64,000 nt of DNA. Origin: Axinella damicornis. Taxonomy: Eukaryota; Porifera; Demospongiae; Axinellida; Axinellidae. Numbering within the stretch: the first letter of the stretch is position 1; the number at the start of each line of letters is the position of its first letter. Shown in pieces: positions 46,738 to 59,700 of the stretch. The stretch spans positions 4,906,824 to 4,970,823 of the forward strand of contig OZ007505.1 in NCBI GenBank assembly GCA_963931865.1, in the 5' to 3' direction. Position numbers and translations under genes: made by a program. The notes under the pieces are model-generated. The model was not told where the DNA came from, did no database searches, and worked only from the letters and a program-made list of their open reading frames with translations.

Positions 46738-49700
46738 ATGGCCCGCTACATCAAGAATCCTGTACCAGACTACAACACATTTCTCGCCAAGCTGAGGGCT
46801 TCTGCAGTACCAGTACAGAGTCCCAAGGAGGTCAGCACTGAGGAGGGTACTCCCTGCCTGAGTAAATCTGCATGATCTGCTAGAGCAGGTAGTATAGATC
46901 ATTCGTGGGGGAAGCCTGAACAGTCTGCTACATGTGCTCTGCATGCTGATTGAGAGCAGGGTGTAAACCAGAGATCGGTTTTGTATCTGTGCATACTGTT
47001 TGCATAGCCTTTTGAGTGCAGGGTGTAAGCTAGTCTGGTTCCGGATCCCAGACCCAACTGGCAGGTTGGGTCTGGGAACCAAACTATAGCCAGAGATCAG
47101 TTCCTGTTTACCAGTACACCACATGTACAATGGCCGTCATGTCCAAAAAATGTTCAAGGGGATGTCACTCATAGATTCTGTAGTCACAGTTGCGACCACA
47201 CATCTTGAGCCAGTATACTAAGGAAGGCGAGTCGCTACACATTAATGGTCAATTGCTGAATTGAGGTGTAGTTGGTCAAATCTTTCTTGACCCTATGAGC
47301 CTGGGACTATGGTGTCTAATCTGTGTAGTCTCAATGGCCATACCCCATTCATCCAGAAGGGGTCTGCTTGCTGATCATACAAACAACACCTTGGCAATAT
47401 TACACAGGAAATTTTTTTTGTGTCGAGTTGTTCAAACGTTAATGTTTCCCCTGCAAGGAATGTAAACTGTACTTTCAAATCTTGAAAGTTAGCCATTTTT
47501 TCTCTCCCCCTCTCCCTTCAGGAAGAAAGTCTGGGGACCGAATCACAAGACTTCAGCTTCGCTACATGCACAGATTATAATAAGCTGTGCCACGATGTTC
47601 GAGCCTGGCTGCGTGAAAACATTGGCCACACTGTGAAGGCCTGGCCTCCTGGTAGTGCTCTGGCCCCCACCAGTGTGAGAGGTCGTGGTGAGCAAGATTT
47701 CTCTCTCTATGTCGGCAGCGGGGGGAATGCCTACTTACACTGGAAGCTGAGCAGGTTTTTTGCAGCAGAAGAGCACAGAGAAAATGTGGAATTTCATCGG
47801 CGGAAGGCAGTTGAGGCAGTCACAGTTGCTCTGTCTCTGGTTCCCAAGCCAACCAGCGATGGTATCTCATTCTTCATCGGTGGTGCTGGTACGCTACTAG
47901 ATCAATAGAAGAGAAACTATAACAGGAGTCTCTCCAACTGAAAGCAGCTGTTCCATAACTTATCCTAGCATGCAGTGACCTTGTGTACAGTAGAAATGGT
48001 TGTGGCTGACCATGCTGCTCTATATGTATTGTATACTGAAAAAGCCACTAAGCCGATAGGTTTTAAATTGTAGTGATTTCAACAATAACCACCACTGACA
48101 GTTACATTGGAACTAGCCTTTAAAGTGCTTTGCTTACTAGAAACAGCTGAAATATAGTTTCGTTGCTATAGCTTTGCCTATCACAATCATATCAGATATT
48201 TGTTTCAACCTACTGACGGTCTGCCTGGTCCTACTGATCCCTATGTACGTACCTCCGTCTTCCCAACAGGTGTGCATGCCCTTGCAGCAGCCATCTTCTC
48301 GGAGGCAGGGGATCGCTCAAAGTCTCAGCAGCATCTGCAGCAGCTGATGTCCTATCTCCCTCATGCACTCCACAGCTTGGCCGCTGACGAGGTCCTGTAC
48401 GGGAGAGCTGGCTTCCTCTTCTGTCTCCTGTTTGCTCAGAAGCATCTGGGACGGGATCTCTGTGAGCAGTTTGGCCTGAACGCTGCCATGAGGAAGGTGT
48501 TTGATGCTATTGTCAAGTCGGGAAGAGACAACAGTGGTGCCCGGCCACCCGATACAAGGTTTGCTTTCATTAGTAAACGAATGTATCTGCATCAAGGTTG
48601 TGGGTAGGCAGTGCAATGCCAGTATAAGGGGCATGGCTCCTGCTTGTGGTCAACAATGTAGTGCTCTATAAGAGGAGGTGCGGGCAGAAGGTACTGATTA
48701 TGTACTAGTATTACTGCAGATTAGATTTGGAAATGCCTGCCATCATAAAACAGCACGCTATAATATCACTGGTGTGTTACAGCTGAATTTTGATTCCATT
48801 TTAGGGGTGTCCATTTTTACTGTGGCAAAGTGGCAGTGGCATGCAGTGCAAACCCCTCTCATGACTAACAAACTTGGTAGACTATTATTATCAGGAGGGG
48901 TGTTGTGTCCCTGTCATGTACTCCACTCCTTTGCTTTGTTTGTTTCCTCCAGTGCCATGCTCTCATGACTAACGAATATTATTATCATGCAGGTGTTGTG
49001 GTTCCTCTCATGTCCGCTTCGTTTGTTTCCTCCAGTGCCATGCAATTCCATTTCTATGGGAAAGACTACCAGGGTGCAGCGCACGGTACTGCAGGCATCC
49101 TCTACATGCTACTGCAGTTCCCTGACTGGTGCCGGGAGCCGACCAATGACCCCTGGATCAGAAAGACTGTGGACAGATTCCTCTCTTTTCAGTTTCGTTC
49201 GGGCAACTTTCCGTCTGACAGCAACAGTCGTTCAGATGATCTTCTTCACTGGTGCCACGGTTCTCCTGGTGCTGTGTACACACTGTACCAAGCACACAAA
49301 GTGTATGGCGATCCAAAATTTAAGCGCTCACTCGAGCTTGCTCTCAAAAGCATATGGGAGAGGGGAATTCTCAAGAAGGGGTCTGGACTCTGCCACGGAA
49401 CTTCAGGGAGCGCATATGCTTTCTTGATTGCATACCGCCATTTTGGTTCTGAAGAGTACCTCTACAATGCCTTGAAGATGGTGGAAGTGATGTCGAGTGA
49501 TGAAACAAAGCAAGAAGTGGCTGCCACCTGGGACCCTCAGCGCCGCCAGACCGGTGTCCCTGACTTCCCCTACAGGTGTGAGTCTTTTGAGGTTGCATTA
49601 CATGCACAGTGGCACACACATGGGCACTATGTCACATGACACCACCTGTATCATCTGCAAGTTCAGTAGCAGTGTGAGTGGTGTGGGAAGTATTGGAGGG

Positions 49701-51000
49701 AGGGTGGGGCTGGCTAGGTCATGTGACACCACCTGTATCATCTGCAAGTTCAATAGCAGTGTGAGTGGTGTGGGAAGTATTGGAGGGAGGGTGGGGCTGG
49801 CTAGGTCATGTGATGCGACATGTGTCATCTGCAAGTTCAGTAGCAGTGTGCGAGTGGTGTGGGAAGTATTGGAGGGAGGATGGGGCTGGCTAGGTTATGT
49901 GACCTCCTCCACCACAGGAGATGGTGTGTGGCAGTGCTGCTGAGAGATAGGCAGACACGTTGTAATGTACCACTCTGCTTCCAGTCAGAATTCTGTCCAG
50001 TACGTAATTCCACTAAAGTCCAGTAATTTCCGGAACACTTGCAAGTACCACAACACAGTAGTCAAACTGCCTTCCTTCAGGAAAACTAGCAATTTGTGGT
50101 AATGATTTTCCACAAATTGGCAGGGAAACACTTATTACCAGTATAATTACCCCAGTGCAGCAGCCAGTATAGGGGAAGATACATGTAGTCTCGTTCCCAG
50201 ACCCTCATATGCGTGAAAGGAGGTTGAAACATAGCAAGAGCACATGATGACATCATTGTTTTTTCACGGTGAAAAAACAATGATGTCATCATGCGCTCTT
50301 GAACATAGCGATTAGGGGTCACATGACATACACCAGAGACATGTATAGCAAGTACCCGGTAACAGCCCTTTGGCATACTGCAGAAGTACAGGGGTCACAT
50401 CCTTGTCAGTTTGGTCAGACCCCGTATCACACTGAGGGAAAGGGTCTGGGACATAGACATAGACGTAGAGGGGCTTGTCGCTCAGGAATTTAATTAGTTA
50501 TGTAATCCAGCAATGGTATCATCAACAGCGATCGCCAAAATGTTGCAGCACTAGCGATTTCTGCTGTAGTCCAGCTCGTACTTCTCGCTCAGTTCACTTC
50601 TCACGCTTCAAGTTTACTCTCCCACTCACACTCAATGTTTTGAATTTTCACAATCATACTTCAGGTAGCTGAATACTGCACTGTGATTGGTATGCCCTCT
50701 ATGGCACAGGGTGACATACTGTTTCTATGGCCACGTCCCAGACCCTTTTCCTCGGTGTGGAATGGGGTCTGGACACGCGAGACTGGAATTGTAATGAGAA
50801 CCCCACACACAAAAGGTGCATTCCAAGCACACTTGGCGCGAAACAAGGGCATCAACCTGTTTCCCAGTCTTACTGAACGTTACCACCATGCAATATTCCC
50901 CTACAGCTTGATGGAGGGTCTTGCCGGGACCATCTGCCTCCACTGTGACCTACTCCATCCTGAGATGGCTGCATTCCCAGGATATGAGGGAGACATATGA
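46738..51000 (+). CDS. LANCL1: LanC-like protein (LANCL family)
   Basis: Five exons, 46738-46830, 47522-47888, 48270-48558, 49036-49575 and 50907-51000 (TGA), total 1383 nt or 460 residues, with consistent phases. The start MARYIKNPVPDYN matches LANCL N-termini. Core motifs are present: GGNAYLHWKL, ADEVLYGRAGFLFCLL, GAAHGTAGILYML, LLHWCHGSPG and GLCHGTSG, ending YSLMEGLAGTICLHCDLL. The Cys of HWCHG and the CH of LCHG are the zinc ligands of the LanC fold. Animal LANCL proteins bind glutathione and catalyse glutathione addition to dehydroamino acids in damaged proteins. Intron 3 has a local duplication of its acceptor region and intron 4 an ~86 bp minisatellite. Family certain; which of LANCL1/2/3 is the ortholog is not decided. 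Confidence 0.93.
47034..47092. repeat. Small foldback element in LANCL intron 1
   Basis: gtctggttcc..tcccagacccaac followed by its complement gttgggtctgggaaccaaac, between TA dinucleotides. It looks like a sister family to the GCCTCGTTCCCAGGC hairpins. Confidence 0.55.
48850..49035 (+). repeat. Tandem duplication of a splice-acceptor region
   Basis: ctctcatgactaac and tttgtttcctccagtgccatgc occur twice, at 48858/48938 and 48959/49020. Only the second acceptor (exon start 49036) leads into the LANCL frame. Confidence 0.7.
49620..49910 (+). repeat. ~86 bp minisatellite, three units
   Basis: Each unit contains atcatctgcaagttca.tagcagtgtgagtggtgtgggaag and ggctggctaggtcatgtga. It lies just after the LANCL exon 4 donor. 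Open frames across it are artefacts. Confidence 0.9.
50200..50310. repeat. Hairpin with ATGATGACATCATTGTT arms
   Basis: caagagcacatgatgacatcattgtttttt faces its complement around 50262-50268, in LANCL intron 4. The same arm sequence forms the ends of the ~1 kb element at 55845-56858. Confidence 0.6.
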
Positions 51001-52065
51001 GGACATTGACCACACACAACTTTCCCCATGTACATGCACATTGCTGTATTCACATTTTTTCCCCGGGTGTGCATGGAACATGCTGTATAATTTTGCCTGT
51101 GCAGTTAGCACAATGTCAGGTCAATGTTAATTTTATCAGCTTGTAGAGACCTGCTCATCTCTTGCCTAAATCAGAAACTCCCCCCTCATTCCATCGTAGA
51201 TATCTATGATTCCATTTACTGTACATGTAGGACTTGTGCCCATGTAGTACCATACATGTATGACGGGGGAGTATAATGGGATGGTTTTGATTGTCTCCAT
51301 CAGGTTCGTCAGAATGAGCCAAAGTGAATTGCCCACCAGCCGAGAGAATTGGAGGTAAAATCCCTCTTCTCACTGCTGTTGTATATACCCTTGTTTCCAC
51401 GTCTTTCCAGCTTTCAATAAATTATGAGTGCTTGGGGGAAGGAGACCTTGCCATGCAAAGTACTGTCAGGAGTCTGTGGGAGTATATACTTGCAATCATG
51501 CATGCAGGTGCAGTGATCGTTGTGTTGCCAAGGCCTACAGAAGACGCTAACTTGCAATCCCCACTTTTGGGTCCTATGTGGTTTATATCATTAGTGGCAG
51601 GAATACTGTTAGCCTCGCTCCCAGGGCAGAACGAGGCTAACTAACTATACATATCACTACAAGCCACAAACACGGGAACAAGGAGGCAATATGCAAGGAT
51701 TGTGTGCATGTTAGTATGAACAATGACACTGCATGGCACGGCCCCCTTCCTGTGCACAAAGCTGGTCATGTGAGCCCATGAACGAGGATGCATAGTGCAG
51801 TGATGGCTGGCACAGAGGCATTGCAAGTGACAAATTCTGGGATGAGAAGGCCTGGGAATGATTGAGGTTATATACTACTGTGGGTTGAAATTGAATTCAT
51901 GTTAAAATCTGTTAGTAAAAAATAACTGGAACACACTTAGACACTGCAAAGATATTCCCAGGAAGACAGGGAAGAAGGGATGGAGGTAGATAGGGAGGGG
52001 GGGAGGAAGGGGAGGGAGAGAGAGACAGGAGCAAGTGTGATGTTAGCATTCTGGAGGAAGTCCGT
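51001..52065. other. Spacer between convergent LANCL and PIAS-like genes
   Basis: No gene seen. Holds a 26 bp TA-flanked hairpin of the GCCTCG family at 51612-51637 and a GGGAGG-rich patch at 51960-52025. Confidence 0.6.
51612..51637. mobile_element. Minimal TA-flanked foldback copy
   Basis: GCCTCGCTCCCAGG..GAACGAGGC between TA dinucleotides at 51610-51611 and 51638-51639. Confidence 0.65.
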
Positions 52066-53334
52066 CTATGTTTCATCATCACTGTCACAAGTTAGGTCAA
52101 TAACCTCGCACTTGGTGGTCTCTGCATGGATGGGAACAAACGGAGCATGTCACTGAGGCAGCCTAGAGTAAAGCATAGGATGGTCTAGACAGAGCGCACA
52201 GCCAATCACAAGGTACTGCCCCCTCATTCGCTTGCCTCGTTCCCAGGCCGCGTGGGAGGCAGCCTGGGAACGAGGCTACTAATTCCCCTACGTGAGCAGC
52301 CCAGCGCTGGGCAGCTCTCTGTGCAGGGGTCTGATGAACTCTCAACTCTGGCGCATTCGCTTCAGCTGCTGCTCCCCGATTGTGTCCGCCTAAGCTACTG
52401 CTCCCAGATTGCGTCTGACTCAGCTGCTGCTCCCTGATTTGTCCGCTTCCGTTGTTGGGCCCCGATCGCATCCATTTCACCTCTGGTTGGGCCCACTTCA
52501 GCTACTGCTCTCCAGTTGTGTCCACTTGCAGCCCCAGCCGTTCTGGAAGGTTCCAGCCCCTGTCCAACATTCTTGACCATTCTTCGTGGAGTTTGAGGCT
52601 GGAGGTTGTAGTCAAGTACAAAGGTCACGTGTCACTAGTCTGGTTCCCCCAAACACCCCACTAGTACTTCTGTTACGCACACACACACACACACACATTA
52701 AAATCACACTGAATGCATATCTTACTGGAGGGTGAACCCACCCACCTGTCCCACCATTCCTCTGGTGCAGAGTCTATCTAGTGATATCACAAGCTGAAAG
52801 TTTCACGACTTTCTGCAAGCAAAATGTTACGTTTTGTGAATCTTACATCACAACGTGACAAGGGGACATGACCTGTAACCACACTCCCTACCATCCACAC
52901 CCGAATACTGCATTCCTTGACATCAACCCCAGCTCCATATGAGAATCGGTGGACGGCTTGTGTGTTCTGTGCCTGCTGATCACTGTATATGGTCCTCTTG
53001 ACTTCAGGCGTTGCAACTTGTCACTAGCAGCCTTAATGGCCATGGGACTGAATAAAGGCCCCTTGGGGAATGGTAGTGCATGGACAGGCTGATAGCCAGC
53101 TACAAATGCCCTGTGTTGGCATTCGATCACAATTTGTCTTGCAAAAATAACCCACTATAATATCCCCTACAGCTATCCATGCAAGAAAATCTGCGAGCAA
53201 AGGAAAACCAAAAGACTTAAGAGAAGTAGCTGAAGGAGTGCAACCTACTTTCCACTGGTCTCCACAAGCCGTTCTTGTCAAATTCCACTTCAGTCACCGA
53301 TGTTTCTCTCACAATCTTCAGCAAGACCCTGTGT

Positions 53335-53365
<31 letters not shown>

Positions 53366-53660
53366 GAAGAAAGATCATGACGAGATGCAGATCAGACTTT
53401 TCAGTGGTCTGCTTCTCAACTACTTCAAACTCTGAGATGCGTAGACCAGTATTTTTGCGAACTTTTAAGCAGTACGTATCATTCTAACTGGATGCTTGGT
53501 TTGGGGGTTTTGTGGCCATATCATGCTAACACGTCAGTACTGGCAAATCTGAAATTTCCTCGGCAGTCCCTAAATAGAGAATACTACCATGTTCTCTGAC
53601 ACACACACCATCACACACCATTGAGGCACATACACGTTACTGTAACATCAGTCTCTACAT

Positions 53661-53729
<69 letters not shown>

Positions 53730-56700
53730 CACACACACCTGTCAATGTACAGTTGAGTGTAGGGAGCATATTTGTGACAGAGGGGACACTTCCACCGTTT
53801 GTCTGCCTGCGGTTGGAGTGGGGAGCGACTCACCATCTTCAACTTGGACTTAGGCCTGCAGGGGACCAGACAGAGTTAGTACTGACAGATAGATATGTAG
53901 AGAGTTAGACTGACCAACAGACAAACAGATAGATACATAGGTAATAATCAGCAGCAGACGTTCATTATTGTACATGTAGGTTTGTTCTCAGGCTCATCCC
54001 CAACTGAAGGGAAATGAGAGCCTTGCGCACTTAGAGAAATGTGACATCGTCACATAGTCAGCTGCTCAGGAGAAAGGTGAGCGGTTCAGAAGTGCAAACC
54101 CTCATTGTAAGGGACTTGGACATATTGATATGTGCTGCTATTTATAGCTACATTATGTAACTTGGTGCATTCTTTTGTTGTTGTATGTGCCCGCATTGCG
54201 CTATTGTGCATTGTGTCTGAACATTGGAGCCGTATCTTTGTTGTAACTTAGAGAACTTAGAGTGAGTTGTGCACTATTCTGAAGTGAGCGTGTGTCCTAT
54301 CTGCTAACTGTCTCTATTGAAGTTTTGTGTTGCTGACCGTCACGGAAGTTGGTGTGCGAACCCTTACATCTGGTGGCAGCAGTGGGAATCGTGGGATCCA
54401 CTGCCTGCCAGTTGGCTGGCGGCAGGGCCCACACGCATAAAGTGCAGCAGGAAGAGAGAGTGCAATCGAGCAGAGCTGGAAGTCAAGGTGGCAAGCGAGT
54501 CAGAGTTGCGGAAAGAGTGACGTGGCTGCCGAGGAGAGCGAGACTGATATATACCGACTGTGCCAAGAAGGCGTTCGCTGCCAAGAGGAGTGAGGATCGC
54601 TGAGGTGGCAAGAGTCACAGTGGCAAGAGTAGGAGAGGTGCAAGATGTCCGTGTACGTTGTCAGAGTTGCTGGCAAGATGACGCAGAGAGGGCATGTGTT
54701 ACTGTGCGTCGATGGAGGGGGCCGTGTACGTGTGTCACAGGGGGCGGGGCGTGTTTGGGAGCAACGAAGGCTGCAGAGTGCTGCAAGAAGATTAGCGAGA
54801 AGCCTGCACCTGTTTTGTATGTAGTTAGATTAAGAGATTCGGAGATTGTGGAGATTTTGTAGTTCATTTGGTTCAGTTATTACTCTTCGGCTGCAAGTTT
54901 AAATTAAAGACAGTTACCGCTCGGGTCCGTTACATCATGCAACACTGTCGCATGGGCTCATGCCTTCCAAGAGCATGGCGGGTGGGCAGCTGAGTTGGAA
55001 TAGTCTGTTCAAAGGATGCCAGCGTACATGTACACGGAATCACTAGCAATTTTTGTGGGGAAGCAATAATGTCCAATACGACACTGTAACAAACCATCTG
55101 ACAACAGCGACCCATGTTACACAATAATGCCTGGATGAACCTTACTACCCAAAGAATTTTGTGACAGCTATAATGTTGCTTGCAGGAGGCATAAAAGGTC
55201 AGCATCTGCGTAGATATCTGGAGCTAAAGGGGCATGTCATCATCCTACCTGGGGATCACAGCTCACCTCATAGTGGCTGCAGGGCCGGGCATGCCCGAGC
55301 ATTGCCTGGGTGAGCTATCACAAAAATAGTGAAACGAAACATAAACTCCATACCAAGATGATATTATTTGTCCGGGTCAAGGTTCGTGTAGCACGTGGAT
55401 TGCCAATGGTGAAACGACAAAGTTCAACGTTAAGCTTCATGATTACGAGTAGTCACACTAAGAAGTGTAAGACGCACCCACTGGCAGCATAAGAGTTAGG
55501 CCTCAGTCTAGCCTCGTTCCCAGGCTCAATACGGGAACGAGGCTAGCCTCAGTCATAATTGTGAAAGGTGAGTTAGCCACCCCTGCCAGAGGTACCAGGA
55601 GTGCAGTTGCCCCTAACAAGTCTACTAAAACCGCAGAGAGGTATTTGCCTTAAGTGCCGGTATCAAGCAATGCCCAACCTGATGGAGCTTTACTTCCAAT
55701 GCTGGAAGTGCATATATACAGCCTAGGCAGACTTGTTAGCAGAACCACATGTAGAGTGCAGCTACTAGAGAGTGGAAGTCATTTGTGACCTACTCGGATC
55801 AATTTGAGCCGGCTAGTACAAGCATTTACTATTCTGCCAACCAAGAATGCATGATGACATCATCGTTATCGCGGTAGCCGGAGGAGGAAGAGCATGTAAC
55901 AACGGTCAAAAACAGGCAGAATCTCCCGTGTGTACTAAAAGTTGAGCATCTGAGCTCAACTGAGGCTTCGTCTTGCAGTGAGTGGCTAGCTAGCTGGACT
56001 TTGAAGCACTCAAAGCTCACGAGGTGAAGTCTACCTGGAGAGAAGCCGGTCTTGGTAGGTGGCGGAACAGATGGGGCATCTGTGAATGTAGCACAGCAAA
56101 ACGATATGAGAGGGATCATGAAAACGCACATCCATGGCTTGTATGGGCTTGGTGTTCCATCAGTTTGCGTGGGAGCTTGGTAGCAAAACGACAACACAGG
56201 CTGGACAAACGAGATATGGGAAAAGGATTGCTGTTCAAGCTACTGCTGCTGGATGACGAAAGCAAGGAAAGACTAGGGGCAAAGGAAAGGAAATAGCTGG
56301 CCGTCCACTCAAACGACTGCAAACTTCTTCACAATCACAACAGTCAAACTCTAGATACCAAATGCCTACGCCCATCGTCTTGAGTTAGCCTGAAAAAATG
56401 CTCTCAGCAGCAAGCTTTTCAAAGATCTTAACCAATGCCACTCTCACTTTACACAACATGGACCAAGCAGTATCGCACTGTTTCTGTTTAGATTTTATCT
56501 CGCAACAGTGGAGAAAAATTCTCCACGGAGGGGGCGCAGGCCTGGGAACGAGGCTACTGCTTCTCCCATCTTCATCTTCCCTACTGATCTCAACATCTTG
56601 GACTGTCAGGCTTGGGTACCAATGAAAAATGCGAAGCTCTTCGCATCGATAAGGGTCAAGAACCGTTCAGTGCCAGTGCGAGTTGTCTTTAGCGACAACA

Positions 56701-59700
56701 GCCAGCTCCTTTTCGAGGCTCTGTTGAAAACTTAGCTACAATGTGACCGGATGTGCTATTTATAGTTCACGCAAAAGATCACCACGGGAGAATACGAAGT
56801 TACACATTCTTCCTCCTCTGCCGCGACAACAATGATGTCATCACGCGCTCTTGTGCCAATGCATAAGTTGAATAAGTCGTTTGGATACCTCAGTTTGGAT
56901 AATTCTGTTCTTCCCGGCAGTTGTGAACCCTGCACTCAAGCAGATTGCGCTGTCTCTCTAGACATGACACAGCACTTCCCTAGTTTGACTTCTAAGGCTT
57001 CCGAACCTCAGTCATGACAACAATCACATCAGAAGCCACACAAAAGGATCCAACTAAAGCCACTTTAAAGTCCACAAAGTGCCTTATTTAGAAGCCATAC
57101 GAAAAGTCCACTGACTTGTCCACTGCCGACCATAACTATATCCTTTGCTATGTGGTTGCTATATGCTATATCATAGAGCCATATATCTTACAAGAAGCAA
57201 ATCGGCACTGGGCACCTCCCAGCGCAGAAGTCTTGCAAGCTCTTACCCACTCGTGGCATTCCCCTCTGCGCGCCGTACGAGTTTTCTCTTCAGCTGTCTT
57301 GTGAGCTCTTGCCCCCACTGCATCTGTGCATGTGAGTCCAGTGTAGCTCACTACTCTCACTCACTGATAGCCAGTGATGGCGTCTCCGGTAAAGGCAAAG
57401 CACATTAGGAGAGGAAGCCAATGACCCCTGCTTTTTCACTCCAGGCAGCAGCTCTATGCTAAGATTGATAGCCTCAGAAAATGGCTTCAACAGCTTGATC
57501 AGCATAAATAGATCTAGAGACAGAGTGTAAATAGGTTGTGTTGATCCTAGCAACATGCACTGCTGACATGGGTTGTAGGCAAGCTAGGTTAGGTAGCAAG
57601 CTTGCCACTTTGACAGTCTGGCTTGATAATCAATTCATCCACCTACGATAGCAGTTTTACCAGGACACATTGAGGGGCGAGCATGAGCAAGTAGCATGCA
57701 TTTTAGTCACCAAGGAGAGAACGAGGAATCAAAAGTTGAGGTGGTCACAATGTTTGTGGTAGTACATTTGGCACCAGTCTAGCCGGGTCTGGCACAGACT
57801 GTCAACTAAAATTTCAGCCCGCTCTTCCTCGTCTTGCTTATTGCTTTTCTTTGCTGTTGTCTTCTTCTGCACGTTTGATACCTTCTCACCCTCGTCCCGG
57901 CTAATGTGTTTGTCCTGCCATCGAGTGCATGTGCCATTGAGTACAAGTCCAAACATACGGTATCAGTACAACGTTGGAAGTGCAATGATTTGCACGTTAT
58001 CGTATGGTATGGGAGACAGATCGACACCATGACTACATGTAGTGTGGGGCTCACTCACGTTCACCTAATTTCCACTTCCATGCCCAAAGGGCTAACTTAA
58101 AATACATGTACATGTATGCTGCTGCCAAACAACTTCTGGCCGGAACTACACATTTATCTCACACCACTGCATGTAACAAGTGAAGATGGCTCTGCTGTAT
58201 TACCTAAAACCTGTTGGTGAACTTCTGGACCCTCTGTCTCTGCCATATACCTGCCCAAGCAATCGCTGAATCAAATATTAAGCACAGAAGGCAACTCAAA
58301 GCATGCTGTTAGTGTAGACATTCCGCACAGGGTGTTTGTTCTATGAACACCTCTAGGTTTTTCTTCTTCTGAATGCAGCCCATTTGGTAACCTCAAACAC
58401 AGGCTAACCATTCGGATACAAAGAAACACACAAGCTGCAGGCCATTTGGAACACACATACAAGCTACTAGTTTAGTTGTGGTGCCTGGTTGCTACAGTTG
58501 GCATGTGCTGGCACATGTCATGTGCTGGCCACATGCTAGAGTTGGCATGTGCTGGCCACATGCCATGTGCTGGTCACATGCTACAGTTGGCATGTGCTGG
58601 TCACATGCTGGTCACATGCTACAGTTGGCATGTGCTGGTCACATGCTGGTCACATGCTACAGTTGGCATGTGCTGGTCACACGCCACAGTAGGCATGTGA
58701 AGGTTGTGTGCCACTAGTTGTAATACCTCATGCAGACACATGGGTGCAAGGCTGGTAGCACATGTAAGCTGGTCTGGGAACAAGACCACAAGGACACTGG
58801 CACTTACTTTTGAGTGTAGTTGAAGTTAATGTAGGACTCGGCATCAAAGCACTGAAGATGCTTGCAGTGAACACTCCTAGAGATATATTGCATGAGATGA
58901 AAGTGCTGATATCATTCAAACCAGTTCAAACTAGTAACTGTACTGCATGCCAGTGCATGGCTGGTGTACTGGATTTATTGGGTAGTGAATAGACTTCTTG
59001 CATACATTGTAATGTCAGCAGTGGAAAGTCAGCTCTGGAGAATACTTCCTATACTTGCAATCAACAAAATAAAACTAGCTACTGCTACTGACGTGACCCT
59101 CAACAAATCAGACGTTTCGGAGCATGCACTATTAACGTCTACTCTACAACGGCCAATGGCTGTTCCGGGCAAGTGACTAGCAATAAATACCGGCTTCTGT
59201 GCTCTACGGGGTTAGGGCACTTGGGCAACAGAGTAACGATCTTGGGCAGGTAACGCACTCACCTTTGGCTTGTGAACCACGCCTTCGGCCATTACTATAT
59301 TGCCCTCGTACACCAAACTAGCCTCATCCCCAGGCCTCCGCCCAGATTTTCCAGTGATGTCATCACTACATGCAGCACTGTCAGGTCAAGTGATTTCCTT
59401 TTATGGTAGCATCTTATTGTATTCACAGTTATGATTATGCCAGTATTCATAGTCACATGACCACCACATCCCAATAAACATAGCCTGTTGCACCTCAAGT
59501 ACTGCTGGATACATAATATTATTACTATGTGATTTTCATAACTAGATTAGCATAAGCTTGCTGGGAATTTATAGTGGAGCAGAGGGCCTGGTTCCTGGAG
59601 CCAAACCCTGAAACAAGCTGCTCCTAAGCTAGTCACAGATAACCCTCCTGCCTACCTGCAAGGGTACAGCAATCTTCTCTGACTTAACTGGAAAGGGAAA

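Noticed and set aside
49497..49943. Cys/Ser/Gly repeat frame after LANCL exon 4
   Set aside because: It is the three-unit minisatellite; LANCL splices out at 49575.
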